The position numbers and the translations under genes are program-made. The notes beneath the pieces are model-generated. The model had not been told where the DNA came from. It saw only the letters and a program-made list of their open reading frames with translations, and did no database searches. A stretch of DNA of 64,000 bases from Typha latifolia. Its lineage: Eukaryota; Streptophyta; Magnoliopsida; Poales; Typhaceae. The stretch is from NCBI GenBank assembly GCA_019914945.1, contig CM034099.1:19122704-19186703 (forward strand). The letters run 5' to 3'. Of this stretch, positions 46,116 through 58,158 are shown in pieces (within the stretch, counting starts at the first letter, position 1; each line of letters starts with the position of its first letter).

Positions 46116-48039
46116 TTAAGGTGGTTTTCCGTTGTCGAGATCTTCCATCACATCGATGTCCTTACGAGCTGTAATTTTCTGAACATAACCTAAGAAACCA
46201 ACAGCAGATGTGATTCAATAAGTACACTATTAAAAGAGAACCAGAAGTCTTATGACTATAATATAATAAAGTGTGCATAACAAAACAGAGAATAGAACTC
46301 TTGTAAGCAGAAAGTACAATAATGAAACTAAGTGTCTAGGAAAAAATAATATATATGGCAGATATAAAGAAACAGATGCTTGACCGCTAGCTATCAAAGA
46401 GAGGCCAATTAACTAGCGAAAAATTACTCTTGGTAAAGAGACTATGATACAATGAACAGAAAAATTAAAATAGTTTCTTCAGTAAACTGTATTGAGTATC
46501 TGAAGCAAATTTTCAGCAAGCTGGATGTGGCATAATCTTACTATTCTATGGGAGATTAAAAAAACCCACACTAAAACTGTATCAATCAGAGATGTCAATC
46601 AGTAGAGGAAGAGGAAATTGTAATGCTCTGAAGGAACCAACCAACAAATCATGATGGATTCACCACATCATATGACAAGGTAGGCACTAAAGCTTACTTG
46701 AAATGGAGTCTAAGAAATCTAATTCAGGCTATGTGACTAAGAATATGTCGATGACCAAACAACAGTTCTTATTTTAAAGTCATGGGTACAGCATGTCAAC
46801 TTTCCTATTTGGCTGAAAATGCGCAAGAGATAATTGACAGTACTAAGCGCCAAATGGTAAAAAAATTGTAACCCTTTACAAATAACTTTGCTTCCATTAG
46901 CTCCCTCCCATAGCTTCTCTGAGAATTTGGACTAACATCTGAAGCAGTGGAAGTTGCTCAGTTTCGGAATCAAATTGCAACGCGAATCCGTACAATGTAC
47001 TCAAGATCTTACTTAAGCCTTAACACCAGATGGCATAGTTTCCATATACTTATAGGGTAAACTCTGGACAGTAACATATGTTCCTAACCACCCAAAATGT
47101 ATATATTCAATTGAAAAGTGAATTTAATTTTGGAAATAATGCCTGACTAGTAATCTACCAGGATGGTACTGTCATAAACAATTTCTGATGTACTAAACCT
47201 TGGAACAGTTTGGATCATATATACATGTACATGTCTTTGGGAAACAGGGATGAATTGAAAAGTAGTTGGACACAGTCCATGAGCCAATACTTTCAAATAT
47301 TTGATTATCACTACACTGATAGACTTAATTTCTATACATAATTAGGAAAAAATCAGCTAAAATGTCTAGTAACACAGTATCACTTGAAGATAGTAAACCT
47401 AACATGATACGTGGTACCACCTGAGTCAACTTTATAACAAGCCATCATTTGGAGTTATCAGATAGTGGCTCCAAGTGTTTTCATAATTAAAACACAAGAA
47501 TATAATAACTAGAAAAAGGGTATATAATCCGCATAAAAATTTACTAATTAAGGCTGTGTACATTCAGTCCCATCAAAGTGGTTAAACATATTACCAGGAA
47601 CTTACCTTAATGATAATGTCGTTCACAATATTAAGTTACAAACATATATGCAGAAATATGATTACTAGAAAAAACAAACTTCAAAAATTAAAAAGAAAAT
47701 TTCATAATCTAGTTGTCAATTGATTAATCTGATCATGAACTTGCATTTAGTTAGTTAAAAGACTATGTATTAAATAAGTTTACCCATTTTCAGACCAATT
47801 CTGTGAAGCAGTTATGCCATTTAATCAGTTATATAATGAAGAAGAGAAGAAATGGTACCAAAAACTAGGGTAGCAGCCTGCAAAGCAAGATTAATAAGTC
47901 CTACAACCAAAAACTAAGAAGCCCCACAAGACCCATAAAACAATTTGCTCCCAGAGCAGTTAACAAATCTATGAACCAATGGTCGAAGGATATTATGCAT
48001 TTCAGACGACCTTATGTAGTCAGGCATAGGGGAGAGAGA

Positions 48040-48079
<40 letters not shown>

Positions 48080-49444
48080 ATAGCTAATATATAGTGGCTG
48101 CATGGACCAACATGAGCAAGATGTTCCGTTGATTTTCTTTCCTACTTTGGCCACATTGTGCATGAGAGGATTCTTTGTGTTCTTTGGCTCTGTATAAAAT
48201 AATCTGGGCCAGAAAGACTAGTCAGTCCTTTCCCGAACTAAGCTTCACACTACAAGGAGATAAATACTCTTTTCTGTTTCCAAGAGGAGTTAACAATCAT
48301 AACAGAGACAAGGCCCAACCGTAAGGCAATAACTCAGTCGTAGAGTATTGAGGGATTGATGGGTTTGCTAAGGAGGTAAAAGATATAAATAATTGGTGTT
48401 AACTGCAGGGAAAAAAAGACAAACAAAAAGTGATCATTAATCTCAAACTGTGCGTATTACTTCTTTTGCCTACCAAGGATTACAGTTCTCAGAAAAAGAA
48501 AGCTACAAATTTTCTGTGTACAAACTCAAAGCTTTTTATTTTCCATATAGCAATGTAAACATGGTCTTACATAAATTAGAATACAGAGAGGTCCTACATT
48601 ATGTAGAAAGCTTCTTTGTGTCAATTATGTGAAAAGATAACTAGCTGATTTTTCTCCTACATCTCGCTACTATCTCCGCTGCTCTTTTAGTCTATTTATG
48701 CATTACAAATTTATTAAAATTTTGTTCTTTCTGCGGACATGCCTAGAATAACTAAAATCATAATTTCAAATGACACAATAGATTTTCCTAGCACAAGTAA
48801 AAAGTAAGAGAGCCAAGAGAAAGAAGTAAATGCCTACCAATTCCAAGACAAGGAACACATTTGCAGATAGTCTCCTTCCCCTTCTTTCTGTAATAGCTAA
48901 CAAACCCGGTCCCCTGGCAACTCTTGCACTTCCCCGTCCATTCGTAGACCACTTCTTTGCAATCCTTTCACGACAAAAAAAAATTCAATCACGCAAGCAC
49001 AATAGAACCGCATACAAATCTCGCAAAGCAAAACATGGATATGAAGCCAACCTCAACATTAGGATCGCAATTGAGGCGGCGATCAATCTCCTCGGGCGTC
49101 GCGGGCGAGGTGTTGGGATACGTCATCGGAAGTGGGAGGGCGTCCGAATCGTCGGCCAAGTAGCTCTCCCGATCGCGAGACCACCACCACCACTTCTTCT
49201 TCGTCTTGCCGTCCCCGTTCTTGCCCTCCTCTTTGGCATTCACGCGGACGCCGGGGTCACGGGCATATATTCTCCCGTCCGGATCCCTCGATCGCGGGGT
49301 ACGGAACCAGTCAGGCGAGGGGGCGGAATCGGAAGCCTCAGCCGCGCGGCAGCGGTGGAGAGGGAGATGGGAAGGCGGCGAAGAGAGGGGAAGCGTGGAC
49401 TTGGGAGGGCAGGAGAGGAAAGAATTAAGATTTGTCGGAGTCAT
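46116..49444 (-). CDS. DnaJ-type zinc-finger protein, probably plastid-targeted
   Basis: Three exons: 49444-49052, 48964-48838 and 46189-46116 (phases 0 and 1), giving 197 residues. The N-terminus is Ser/Thr/Pro-rich with few acidic residues ([20 protein letters not shown]), like a chloroplast transit peptide. The middle is variable ([20 protein letters not shown]). The C-terminal domain has two CxxCxGxG motifs, CKSCQGTG (144-151) and CVPCLGIG (167-174), the zinc-binding signature of DnaJ-like and BSD2-like proteins. It ends in [20 protein letters not shown] and KPP. There is no J domain, so it is a zinc-finger-only relative; a role in thiol/disulfide or protein-assembly chemistry is inferred from that family. 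Intron 2 is about 2.65 kb and splits the last Gly codon of the second zinc motif. Confidence 0.87.
48031..48078. repeat. (GA)n microsatellite inside intron 2 of the zinc-finger gene
   Basis: Near-perfect GA run of about 48 bases in the long intron. Confidence 0.9.
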
Positions 49445-51930
49445 TCTAGGGTTAGGGTTTGAGAGGAGGAGTTCATCTCTCTTCTCTTGCTCGCTTTGGA
49501 GTTTGGAGGGAACGAGGAGGAGAGAAGGGAAGCCCGCGAGAAGGCGGAGGAGATAAAAAGGGTGAGGATCGACATTGTCGATAATCCGGTGACGTTACCG
49601 CCCCGTGAAGAAATGGAGGGTCTCTCTGGACCTTCTTTAGGCAAGTAGGGCGGTGGCAATCGACGAGTGGTGACCAGATCTTCGATCGACTCAGCGAGTC
49701 ACATTGCTCACGTGAATGGTGAATTGAACTGCTGGGCCGAATCTAAGAAGAATAATATACACGACCACTTCACGATGCAATTTGGATTCTATCACCACTT
49801 GAACATTAAACAAAATTGAATCCTAATACAAAGTGGAATCATAACCAACAATAGTGCTTTTTAATTTGTCGTTCTCAAATAGTTCTCGTGCCCTGGCATA
49901 ATAATTTCTTGGTATCAACAAATATAATACTTCCAAAGATTTATTGACAAGAGGCGTGTTGCTTGAGAATGGCAAATTTTTCCTCAAACGTCAAGCTCCT
50001 CATCGCACGACTTTCTCATGTTTCGTGGCGAATTTATGTCTCCATTCTCCTCGTTGAAGCGCTGCCATGATCTGCACTGCTCGTTGGCAAATAAATATGT
50101 GATGGTTAATCGTACAAGTGAAACACGCAATTTTGGAACTTCGTGTTCAGGTTGTTACCTTCGCGATGGCAAAAGATCAGCTGGGATCCAATTACTTTTG
50201 AGAATTACTTGATCCACGAGTAACGATTCGAAGGATAATATTCGTGTATCCCCATCGTCTAGCTAATTTTTCTCAACTCGAAGTTTGGTTCAAACTAGAA
50301 ACAAGTTGGTTCGTCTCAAATTCAAAAAGCTCGATAAGAATCATGGGCTGATGAGATGAAGTTTTTTGGTCATAAAAGAATAAAATCTTCAAAGTTGAGG
50401 TAAACCCATAAAAAATCTCAAAGTGAAAAAGCGTGGCCGGTGGAGGTGTGCGACCAATGGTGGCAAGACAAAGCAGTACCCCGTTCACTTCTATAAGCTA
50501 CAGTATCGAGTCGAGCTCCGAGCTCATCGAGCAGCTTGCGAGCCATCAACCTATTATGACAGCCAATGACATCGATAGACTTTTACTAGCAAATAATTGG
50601 TTGTATAAATAAATTCAAGTGTGACAAACATAAGCTGAGCTCTGAACAAATCGAGCTCGTGTAGCTCCTAACCATCAAACTATTTTGACAGTGTGCTAAC
50701 CATGACAAAATTTTACTATAGCAATTAATTGGTTGCATTTTCGTCACAACTTAGACTTGCTAAACATTTCAAACTTGCATTTATCAGGCACTTAACGTAA
50801 CAGTCAGAAATCAGAGTATACATCAACGGGGATGTATTTGATCATCTTACTGTTGGGGTTCATTTCCCATATCTTAAACATTTGTTATAAGCCAGTTATG
50901 GTTTTGGGCTTAGTAGAAGGTCTCACTGTAAAAAAAAAAAAAAAATTTATATATATCCTGTGCCGGGCTCAGGTTAGTGAATAGCCCAAATCTCAACTAT
51001 TATAGTCACTGTAGCAAAAAGCCTATTCCAAATAATATTTACCCAAGTAGGCATCCAGTCCGCACCGACAATATCCGACCGGCATTTCAGTTTCACCCCT
51101 ACCAAAGTATTGTACCACATAGGAAGCACGTGCCTCGTGTCGTGCAATCATCCCATCAACTATTTCGCAAAGAGAAAAAGAGCAAATTTTTTCCCCTTAT
51201 AATAGAAAACGTTAGAATGCTTCAAGCACCCAACTTTGGGTTCCTTACTGGAAGGCAGAGGAAAAGTATATATTCCATTAAATGATTAAATCCCACTCCT
51301 CGATGCCACCGCATTGTATTCACAAAATATGAGGTGGCTTGTTAAGGAGACTTTTAAGAGGAAATTATAACCATTCTCGAATATTAGTCTAAATTAAGCA
51401 CATAATAAAAAATAAAAAATAATAAAAAATAAAAGTTTATTATTCAGAGGAACGACAACCTAATAATCCCAGGCCCAGTACCATTAATAGGATTGTCTAA
51501 TAATTAATAGTGTCGAACTCGGACGATACTTATGGTCCCCCGCCCTTTAATTTTAAAATTTTATCTTATTTATTATTAGTGCTAAATTATAGATAAATAA
51601 CATTATTTTTCTATTAGTATTGCTATTTGGATTTAAAATTTTGTTCCAAATATTATTCTCATTCTAATTTAATTTATGAAATAATTACATAGAGTATATA
51701 TATATATACAATACATATTTTTTAATTACAAATAATATTATATAATATTATATTCTTATTTGGCCTCTCCTAACAATAAATCCAAGCAAAGGCCGTGCAC
51801 GTTCTGCGTCAGTCGCTCTAGCTCGACTACAAGTTGTATTCTACTCTCCTCTCGGCTCGAGAGGAGAAAATAAAAATTAGCGATTCGTAAGCTCGATCCG
51901 GAGGAAATCGGAGAAGAAACTGAGAGAGAG
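49445..51930. other. Divergent intergenic region between the zinc-finger gene and FUT A
   Basis: About 2.5 kb upstream of both neighbours, so it contains both promoters. It holds a poly(A) run (50930-50945), an AAT/AAAT-rich patch (51402-51432) and a CACGTG G-box at 51127-51132. Open frames overlapping 49441-49659 are shadows. No gene recognised. Confidence 0.5.
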
Positions 51931-54235
51931 ATGGATGCGAAGCGGGTGCGGAGGCAAGGAGAGGCAGATCAAGATCCGGAAATGGAGAAGGGGGAGAGGT
52001 GGAGAGGAGTGGAGGTGGCGCTCGTGGGCTTATTGATTACTCTGCCGCTTCTCGTGTTCCTCTTCGGCGGCCATTGGAGTACATCCGCGTTCTTCTCTCG
52101 GGGAGCTCCGCTCCCGGCGTCAACTAAAGGTACTACAATCATTTCCTAGTCTTTGGTGTTTTTAGATTTGAGCCCTTGTTTACATGCAAATAAGGAAATT
52201 CTGAAGGGTTTATATGCAAAAGAGCAAAGCTTTGTAGTTTTGGATCTGGGCATTTGTTTCTAGTTTAAGTTGAGCCCATTGATAAAATTAGTCAAACTAA
52301 CTCTTTGCCACGATGAGACCAATAAAAAGTATTTGCTTGTCACCAACTTTGTGTCGATTGTGACTCGCGAGTAGTAGTGCAGAATGATGTTCTCCATTAC
52401 GGTTTAAATGTGTCCCTAAAACTTGCGTGGAGAAGTCAACTGTATAGTTTTCCCTGATTGTATAATTATCCACTACCTATAGATTATAAGAATCCGGCCA
52501 GTCCATTAAGTTTATAGTTTCGCATTTTAGATCTCCATAAACAAAACTCGATCGCAGTAATTTTTGGACAGTATGAACCCGGATTAATATGTTTACAATT
52601 AACTCAGCTAAAGCACAATTGATTCATCATCTCAAAGCCTTTCTAATGATCATGACATGCATATTATTATCTTCTTGATTTAGTTCATTACAATCTAAGG
52701 GCATTTTCATACTGTAGACTTATCTGGCAAACTTCATTGCGAAAATTGTAGGTTCTAGAAATGTTTCTTCCTCTTCTTCTTCTGCTGCTGCTAGCCTTCC
52801 AACCATTCCAACACCAAAGAACATACTTGGTGGATTACTTTCCCCTGCCTTCGATGAACGTTCCTGCCTGAGCCGGTATAAGTCAGCATTGTATCGTAGA
52901 GCGTCGCCCTTTGCACCGTCCTCTTATCTTGTAGAGAGGCTTCGAAAGTATGAAGCTCTCCACAAGAAATGTGGCCCAAACAGCAGACGCTACCGGGAAG
53001 CAGTCGAACAGCTAAATTCTGGTCACAATTCACATGATTCGCAGTGCCAATATGTGATTTGGTTCCCATGTAATGGCTTAGGCAACAGGATGTTAAGTTT
53101 GGCTGCTACATTCCTCTATGCTCTTCTCACAAATCGAGTCCTACTGACCTATGTACCTAAAGAACAAGCAAACCTCTTCTGTGAACCGTTCCCGGGAAGT
53201 TCTTGGGTTTTACCTCCGTATTTTCCAATTCAAAATTTCTACCGGTTTAACAGGGATTCTCCACAAAGTTATGCCAACATGCTAAAGAACAAGGTAATCA
53301 GCAATAATGTCAATGTCTCTGCGGAGTCTCTACCAGCGTACGTGTATTTCCACCTGGAGCAATTTCGCCTGCGGTTGGATAATAACATTTTCTGCGAAGA
53401 TGATCAGTTAATCCTTGCAAAGTTCAACTGGATGATACTGAAATCAGATAGCTATTTCGTGCCGCCTCTCTTTCTGATGCCCATGTACGAAGATGAACTG
53501 CGTAGGTTGTTTCCAGCGAAAGAGTCTGTGTTCCACCATTTGGGACGATACCTTTTTCATCCTTCCAACTCGGTATGGGGAATAATTACAAGGTATTATG
53601 AATCGTATCTCACCAAGGCTGACGAGAGGCTCGGATTACAAATCAGAATATTTCCTGAGAAACCTATTTCTTTTGACGACATGTATGATCAACTATTCAA
53701 GTGTTTGATGAAAGAGGAGTTGCTACCTACAACCACTACTACGGAGTCATCGTCGAATTCATCTTCAACCATAAAAAGGTTAAAATCTGTTCTTGTGACT
53801 TCTCTATATTCTGGATACTACGAGAAGATCAAATCCATGTACTACGAGAACCCAACTTCTACTGGGGAGATCGTCGCAATTTATCAACCCAGCCATGAAG
53901 AATGGCAGCATTCAGAAGCACAGACGCACAACCAAAAGGCCTTGGCAGAGATGTTTCTATTGAGCTATAATGATAAAGTAGTAATAAGTGCTTGGTCTAC
54001 ATTCGGATACGTAGCTCACGGCCTTGCAGGTTTGAAGCCATGGATTCTACTCAGACCGTCATGGAATCAGAAGACAGCAGACCCTCCTTGCCTTCGAGCC
54101 ATGTCAGTGGAGCCTTGCTTGCACTCACCTCCAAGCCTAGACTGCAAAGCTAAGAGGGATGTTGATCCAGGTGCTCTCGTACCACATGTAAGGCATTGTG
54201 AAGATGTGGGCCAAGGTCTTAAGTTAGTTGATTAA
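51931..54235 (+). CDS. GT37 fucosyltransferase A (xyloglucan/AGP alpha-1,2-fucosyltransferase type)
   Basis: Golgi type II enzyme that transfers fucose from GDP-fucose to a cell-wall glycan; the plant FUT family acts on xyloglucan or arabinogalactan proteins. Two exons, 51931-52129 and 52752-54235 (phase 1), encode 560 residues. There is a short cytosolic basic N-terminus (MDAKRVRRQ), one membrane span at 27-47 and a low-complexity Ser/Ala stem. GT37 motifs: NGLGNRMLSLAATFLYALL (174-192), LGLQIRIF (360-367) with the key Arg, SLYSGYYEKI, and SAWSTFGYVAHGLAGLKPW (479-497). The C-terminus has paired Cys motifs (EPCLHSPP, DCKAKRDVDPGALV). Exact acceptor specificity cannot be read from sequence. 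It is head-to-tail with FUT B, about 0.8 kb apart. Confidence 0.92.
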
Positions 54236-55023
54236 TTATTTTGCTTGAGTAATCTATTCAAACATTTTATCCATATAAGATTACATATCGAATAATTATA
54301 TCAGCTTCAATCAATCACATTTGTATATATTTCTCCCCGCTAGATCCTCTTATGGAACAAATGATTGATTTAAGCCCCCTAAGATTCCGACTCTAATTGT
54401 GAGTAGGTTCACTGTTTGCATGATGGGAATATGATTCCAGGACAGTTACATCCAATGATAGAGGAAGGAATCTGGGCCTAACTTTGGAAAAAGCAGGCCC
54501 TTGTAGATCCTTTGACATAATGGCATGAAACCATAAACAAACTATTTTTTCTTCTAATGAAATAATCCTCTCAATTAGTGGTGACGCAAGTAAAAAGGAA
54601 ATGGTAATTTCTGATACATAAATTGGAATATAGGCTAATCCTACCCAATAAAAAAATGAGTCAATTTCTTCTAGAAAAGTGGTGCTAACTCTTAATTGAG
54701 AAATTTTATAATTATAAAGCTGCAGCCTATTTTGAATTAATTATAAATCTCTCCAACCTCGCCGAACAATATCGTTTTCTCTAAGTGCAATTAATTCGAC
54801 TCCCCCTTTTCGCTAGACTGCTCCCCACGTTGGTATCCATAAACCAACTCTTCCCCCATTTCTCCAAGTCCTGCCCTCCATTAACTCGTTCCCTAAACCC
54901 CACCTTATAGATCCCGTCACTGGCCTCTACCTCTTGGCATTTCTTCGACCACCATTTGGGCGACAAACGAACCCCTCCATGTCATAACCTTCGCCGCGGA
55001 GCTGAGTCGGATAGCCGCGGGTG
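54236..55023. other. Spacer between the two fucosyltransferase genes
   Basis: 3' UTR of FUT A and promoter/leader of FUT B. Nothing else recognised. Confidence 0.5.
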
Positions 55024-57552
55024 ATGGATATGAAGCGGATCAGGAGGCAGCAGCACGCTCCGGCGAGCCCACCCGACCCGGAGAACGGTAGGGCTTCTCC
55101 AAACGCGCCGGGAAAGAAGCCCGTGCCGGGGATCACCAGGGCGGCGTTGGTTCTCATCGGGTGCTTGATGCTTTTTTACCTCCTCATTGTGGTGTCGAGA
55201 GCTCGTCGGATCCCGTACGTGGATCCTCTTTGGCGAAATGGTAAATGCCGCTCACTCTTTTATGTTTTATCTTAAAATCGTATGCTGCTGCTCTCTGCTT
55301 TTAAGAGGAACAAGGCATTGTTGTACTTTTTTCTTCTTCTTTATTATGCCCGTTATTCCTTTTTCTGTGCTTTATTAAGTGGTATTAGATCCTCTTCTTG
55401 GAGCAGGGGAAATAAGATTTGGAACTAACTTTAGATTTGATCTATTTAAGATATTTTATATATGCTGGCTAATTTAAAATAATAGTTTTTTTTCCTCTTT
55501 TTTTAAACAGTTGAATTCAAGCCGCAGCTAGTTGTAGTAGTTGATGATTAAACGTAAAAGAATCAATGTACTTTTTTTTATCAGATGTGGGAACTGTTTG
55601 TTCTGATTTGGGTTTCAACATTTGTCTGTGTTTGCTTTGATTAGGAATTTAGCACCAGGTTTGATATTAGGTTGCTAATCGGATGTAAAATCTATCAATT
55701 CTTTTCGAGCTTCTCATCTTTGAGCAGTACTCTAGCCAGCTCCGTATTGTTGGAAAAAGAAGTATGATGATGGAATGAATTAGCCTTCATTACCTATGCG
55801 GTTTTAATTTCATAAATAAATCTACCAATTATATGTAATCAATATATCTCATAATCTGCCTTCATGTACGTACTGCATTAGACTATTAATTTCTTAAACT
55901 CCCACCGTTAGGGTGTTTTATGCAAGCCTACGGTCACATTAGTTTCGCTCTTTTGATTCCCTAGATTGAGTTAAATTCCCTATCGTATCTGCTGCAAATA
56001 CAAAAAGTGTTGGTTTTATTGCTTCCTCTGTTTACTGTTATTGCAACACTCAGTTAGCTTATTCAAGTATCTTCAAGTTGTACTCTTTTTGTGTTCAGAA
56101 GATGGTTCCTCTGCATCTAAATTCCAGAAGGACAAATTTCTTGGTGGTCTGCTGGCTGCTGGATTTGGTGAAGCATCCTGTCTGAGCAGGTATCAATCAG
56201 TATTCTATCGTAAAGAAATGGCTTACTTGCCTTCTTCCCATCTGTTGGAAAAGCTAAGGAACCATGAAGCTTTACAAAGAAAATGTGGCCCAAATACTGA
56301 GTTTTATAAGAAAGCTGTAGGGCAGTTGAAGTCTGGTCAAGGCATTGAGAATGCAGATTGCAAATATGTGGTATGGATATCATATAGTGGATTGGGTAAC
56401 AGGATGCTATCAGTTGCTTCAGCATTTCTTTATGCTCTCCTCACAAACAGAGTCTTACTTATTGACAGAGGTGCCGACATGGCTGACCTTTTCTGTGAAC
56501 CATTTCCTGAGACTTCTTGGCTACTACCTTTGGATTTCCCTGTAGCTGAGTTCAAAAACTTCAACATTACTACTTCTGCAAGCTATGGAAACATGCTAAA
56601 AGATAAGGTTATTAGAAACAATGTTGAGCATTCGTTAATGGGGTCATTGCCTGCTTTTACTTATCTCCATCTAAGCCATGATTATGGTGACTATGACAAA
56701 CTTTTTTTCTGCGAAGATGACCAGCGTGTCCTTGAAAAGATCCCTTGGCTATTTCTGAGATCAGACAACTACTTTGTGCCATCCCTCTTTCTGATCCCAA
56801 TTTATGAAGAACAACTAAGCCAGCTTTTTCCTGAGAAAGATACTGTTTTCCATCATCTGGGACGTTATCTTTTTCACCCGACGAATGCTGTATGGGGTTT
56901 AATTACAAGGTATTATCACTCCTATCTTGCTAAGGCTGACAAGAGTGTTGGCATTCAGGTCAGAGTCTTTGACACTGGAAGCGGTCCATTTGAGCATGTG
57001 TTGGATCAGATCCTTTCCTGTTCTCTGAAGGAAAAGTTGCTCCCTGACATCGCTTCGCAAGAACATGTGGTTTCTAGAACAAATATCATATCAAAATCTG
57101 TTCTTATGACTTCTTTGAACTCTGGATACTATGAGAAAATCAGGAACATGTACTGGGAGCACCCAACTGCCAATGGTGAGATTATTAGCATCTATCAGCC
57201 AAGCTATGAAGGATATCAGCAGACAGAGAAGCAAATGCACAACATGAAAGCATGGGCAGAGATATATCTCTTGAGTTTAACTGATGTGTTGGTCACCAGT
57301 GCCTGGTCTACATTCGGGTATGTGGCTCAAGGTCTTGGAGGTCTAAAGCCATGGATTATGTTCAAACCTGAAAACCTGACAGCACCAGACCCACCCTGCC
57401 GTCAGGCCATGTCGACTGAGCCTTGTTTTCATGCTCCACCCTTTTACGATTGCAAAGCTAAGAGAGGTGTAGATACCGGGGCACTGGTCCCGCATGTGAG
57501 GCATTGTGAAGATATGAGCTGGGGTCTGAAGCTTGTTGATCAGAATAAGTAG
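55024..57552 (+). CDS. GT37 fucosyltransferase B, tandem paralogue of A
   Basis: Two exons, 55024-55240 and 56099-57552, joined in phase 1 at the same relative site as in FUT A, give 556 residues. N-terminus MDMKRIRRQQ matches the paralogue. The membrane span is at 38-58, followed by a short stem. Motifs: SGLGNRMLSVASAFLYALL (169-187), VGIQVRVF (356-363), SLNSGYYEKI, and SAWSTFGYVAQGLGGLKPW. The C-terminal Cys pairs EPCFHAPP and DCKAKRGVDTGALVPHVRH are present. ATG 55024 is chosen over an in-frame GTG one codon upstream. A poly(A) signal AATAAA is at 57608-57613. Intron 1 is 858 bases. Both paralogues keep all catalytic motifs, so both may be active, possibly with different acceptors (inference). 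Confidence 0.93.
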
Positions 57553-58158
57553 TAGTAGATGCAGCGCATCACCTGCTTGCGTTCCATAAGATATAAAATC
57601 CTTGTATAATAAAATACGATATTCTATACCTAGATTGTGGTGATTATTTGTTAGGTCCGAGTTCAAATGTTTTAGGCGTGTTTAAGTGACATAAGATATC
57701 ATGAGAATGTAATGATAGATGAGGTAATCAAAGAAATATTATGGTTTTATCTAAGTTTTTGTAATTATGGTGCTTATTTGCCATTGATTATTTATCGGGA
57801 CAGCATACGGCAATGCAGTTATTTGTTTTATGATGGAGTTCTACGGAGATTTGAGATTTCTGAATATTCCTACCAGAGTATATGGTCCAAGTACATGACG
57901 ACGTGCAGTGCAGTCACCTTGGCACTAATATATATATATATCCAAACAACGATTTAATAATATTGTTTGTATAAGAAGAGGGAGAAAAAGGACAATAATT
58001 AAGAAGCTAATAATGTTGGACTAAATGTTACAACACGAATTAATGCATGTTAACAACATACTTCGAAACGCGTATTTCTCTGTGGCAACGAAGCACTTAT
58101 TAGCATGTATAAAAAAGAATACTAGCAAGAGTAAAGTACACTGGAAAGAGTAGTTTCG
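57553..58158. other. Convergent 3' ends of FUT B and the WEB1-like gene
   Basis: 3' UTR sequence of both genes. Short open frames here carry no motifs. Confidence 0.5.

Noticed and set aside
48830..49556. Plus-strand open frames up to 210 codons over the zinc-finger gene's first exons
   Set aside because: Arg/Gly/Pro-rich shadow frames opposite a spliced minus-strand gene whose product shows a transit-peptide-like start and two CxxCxGxG motifs.
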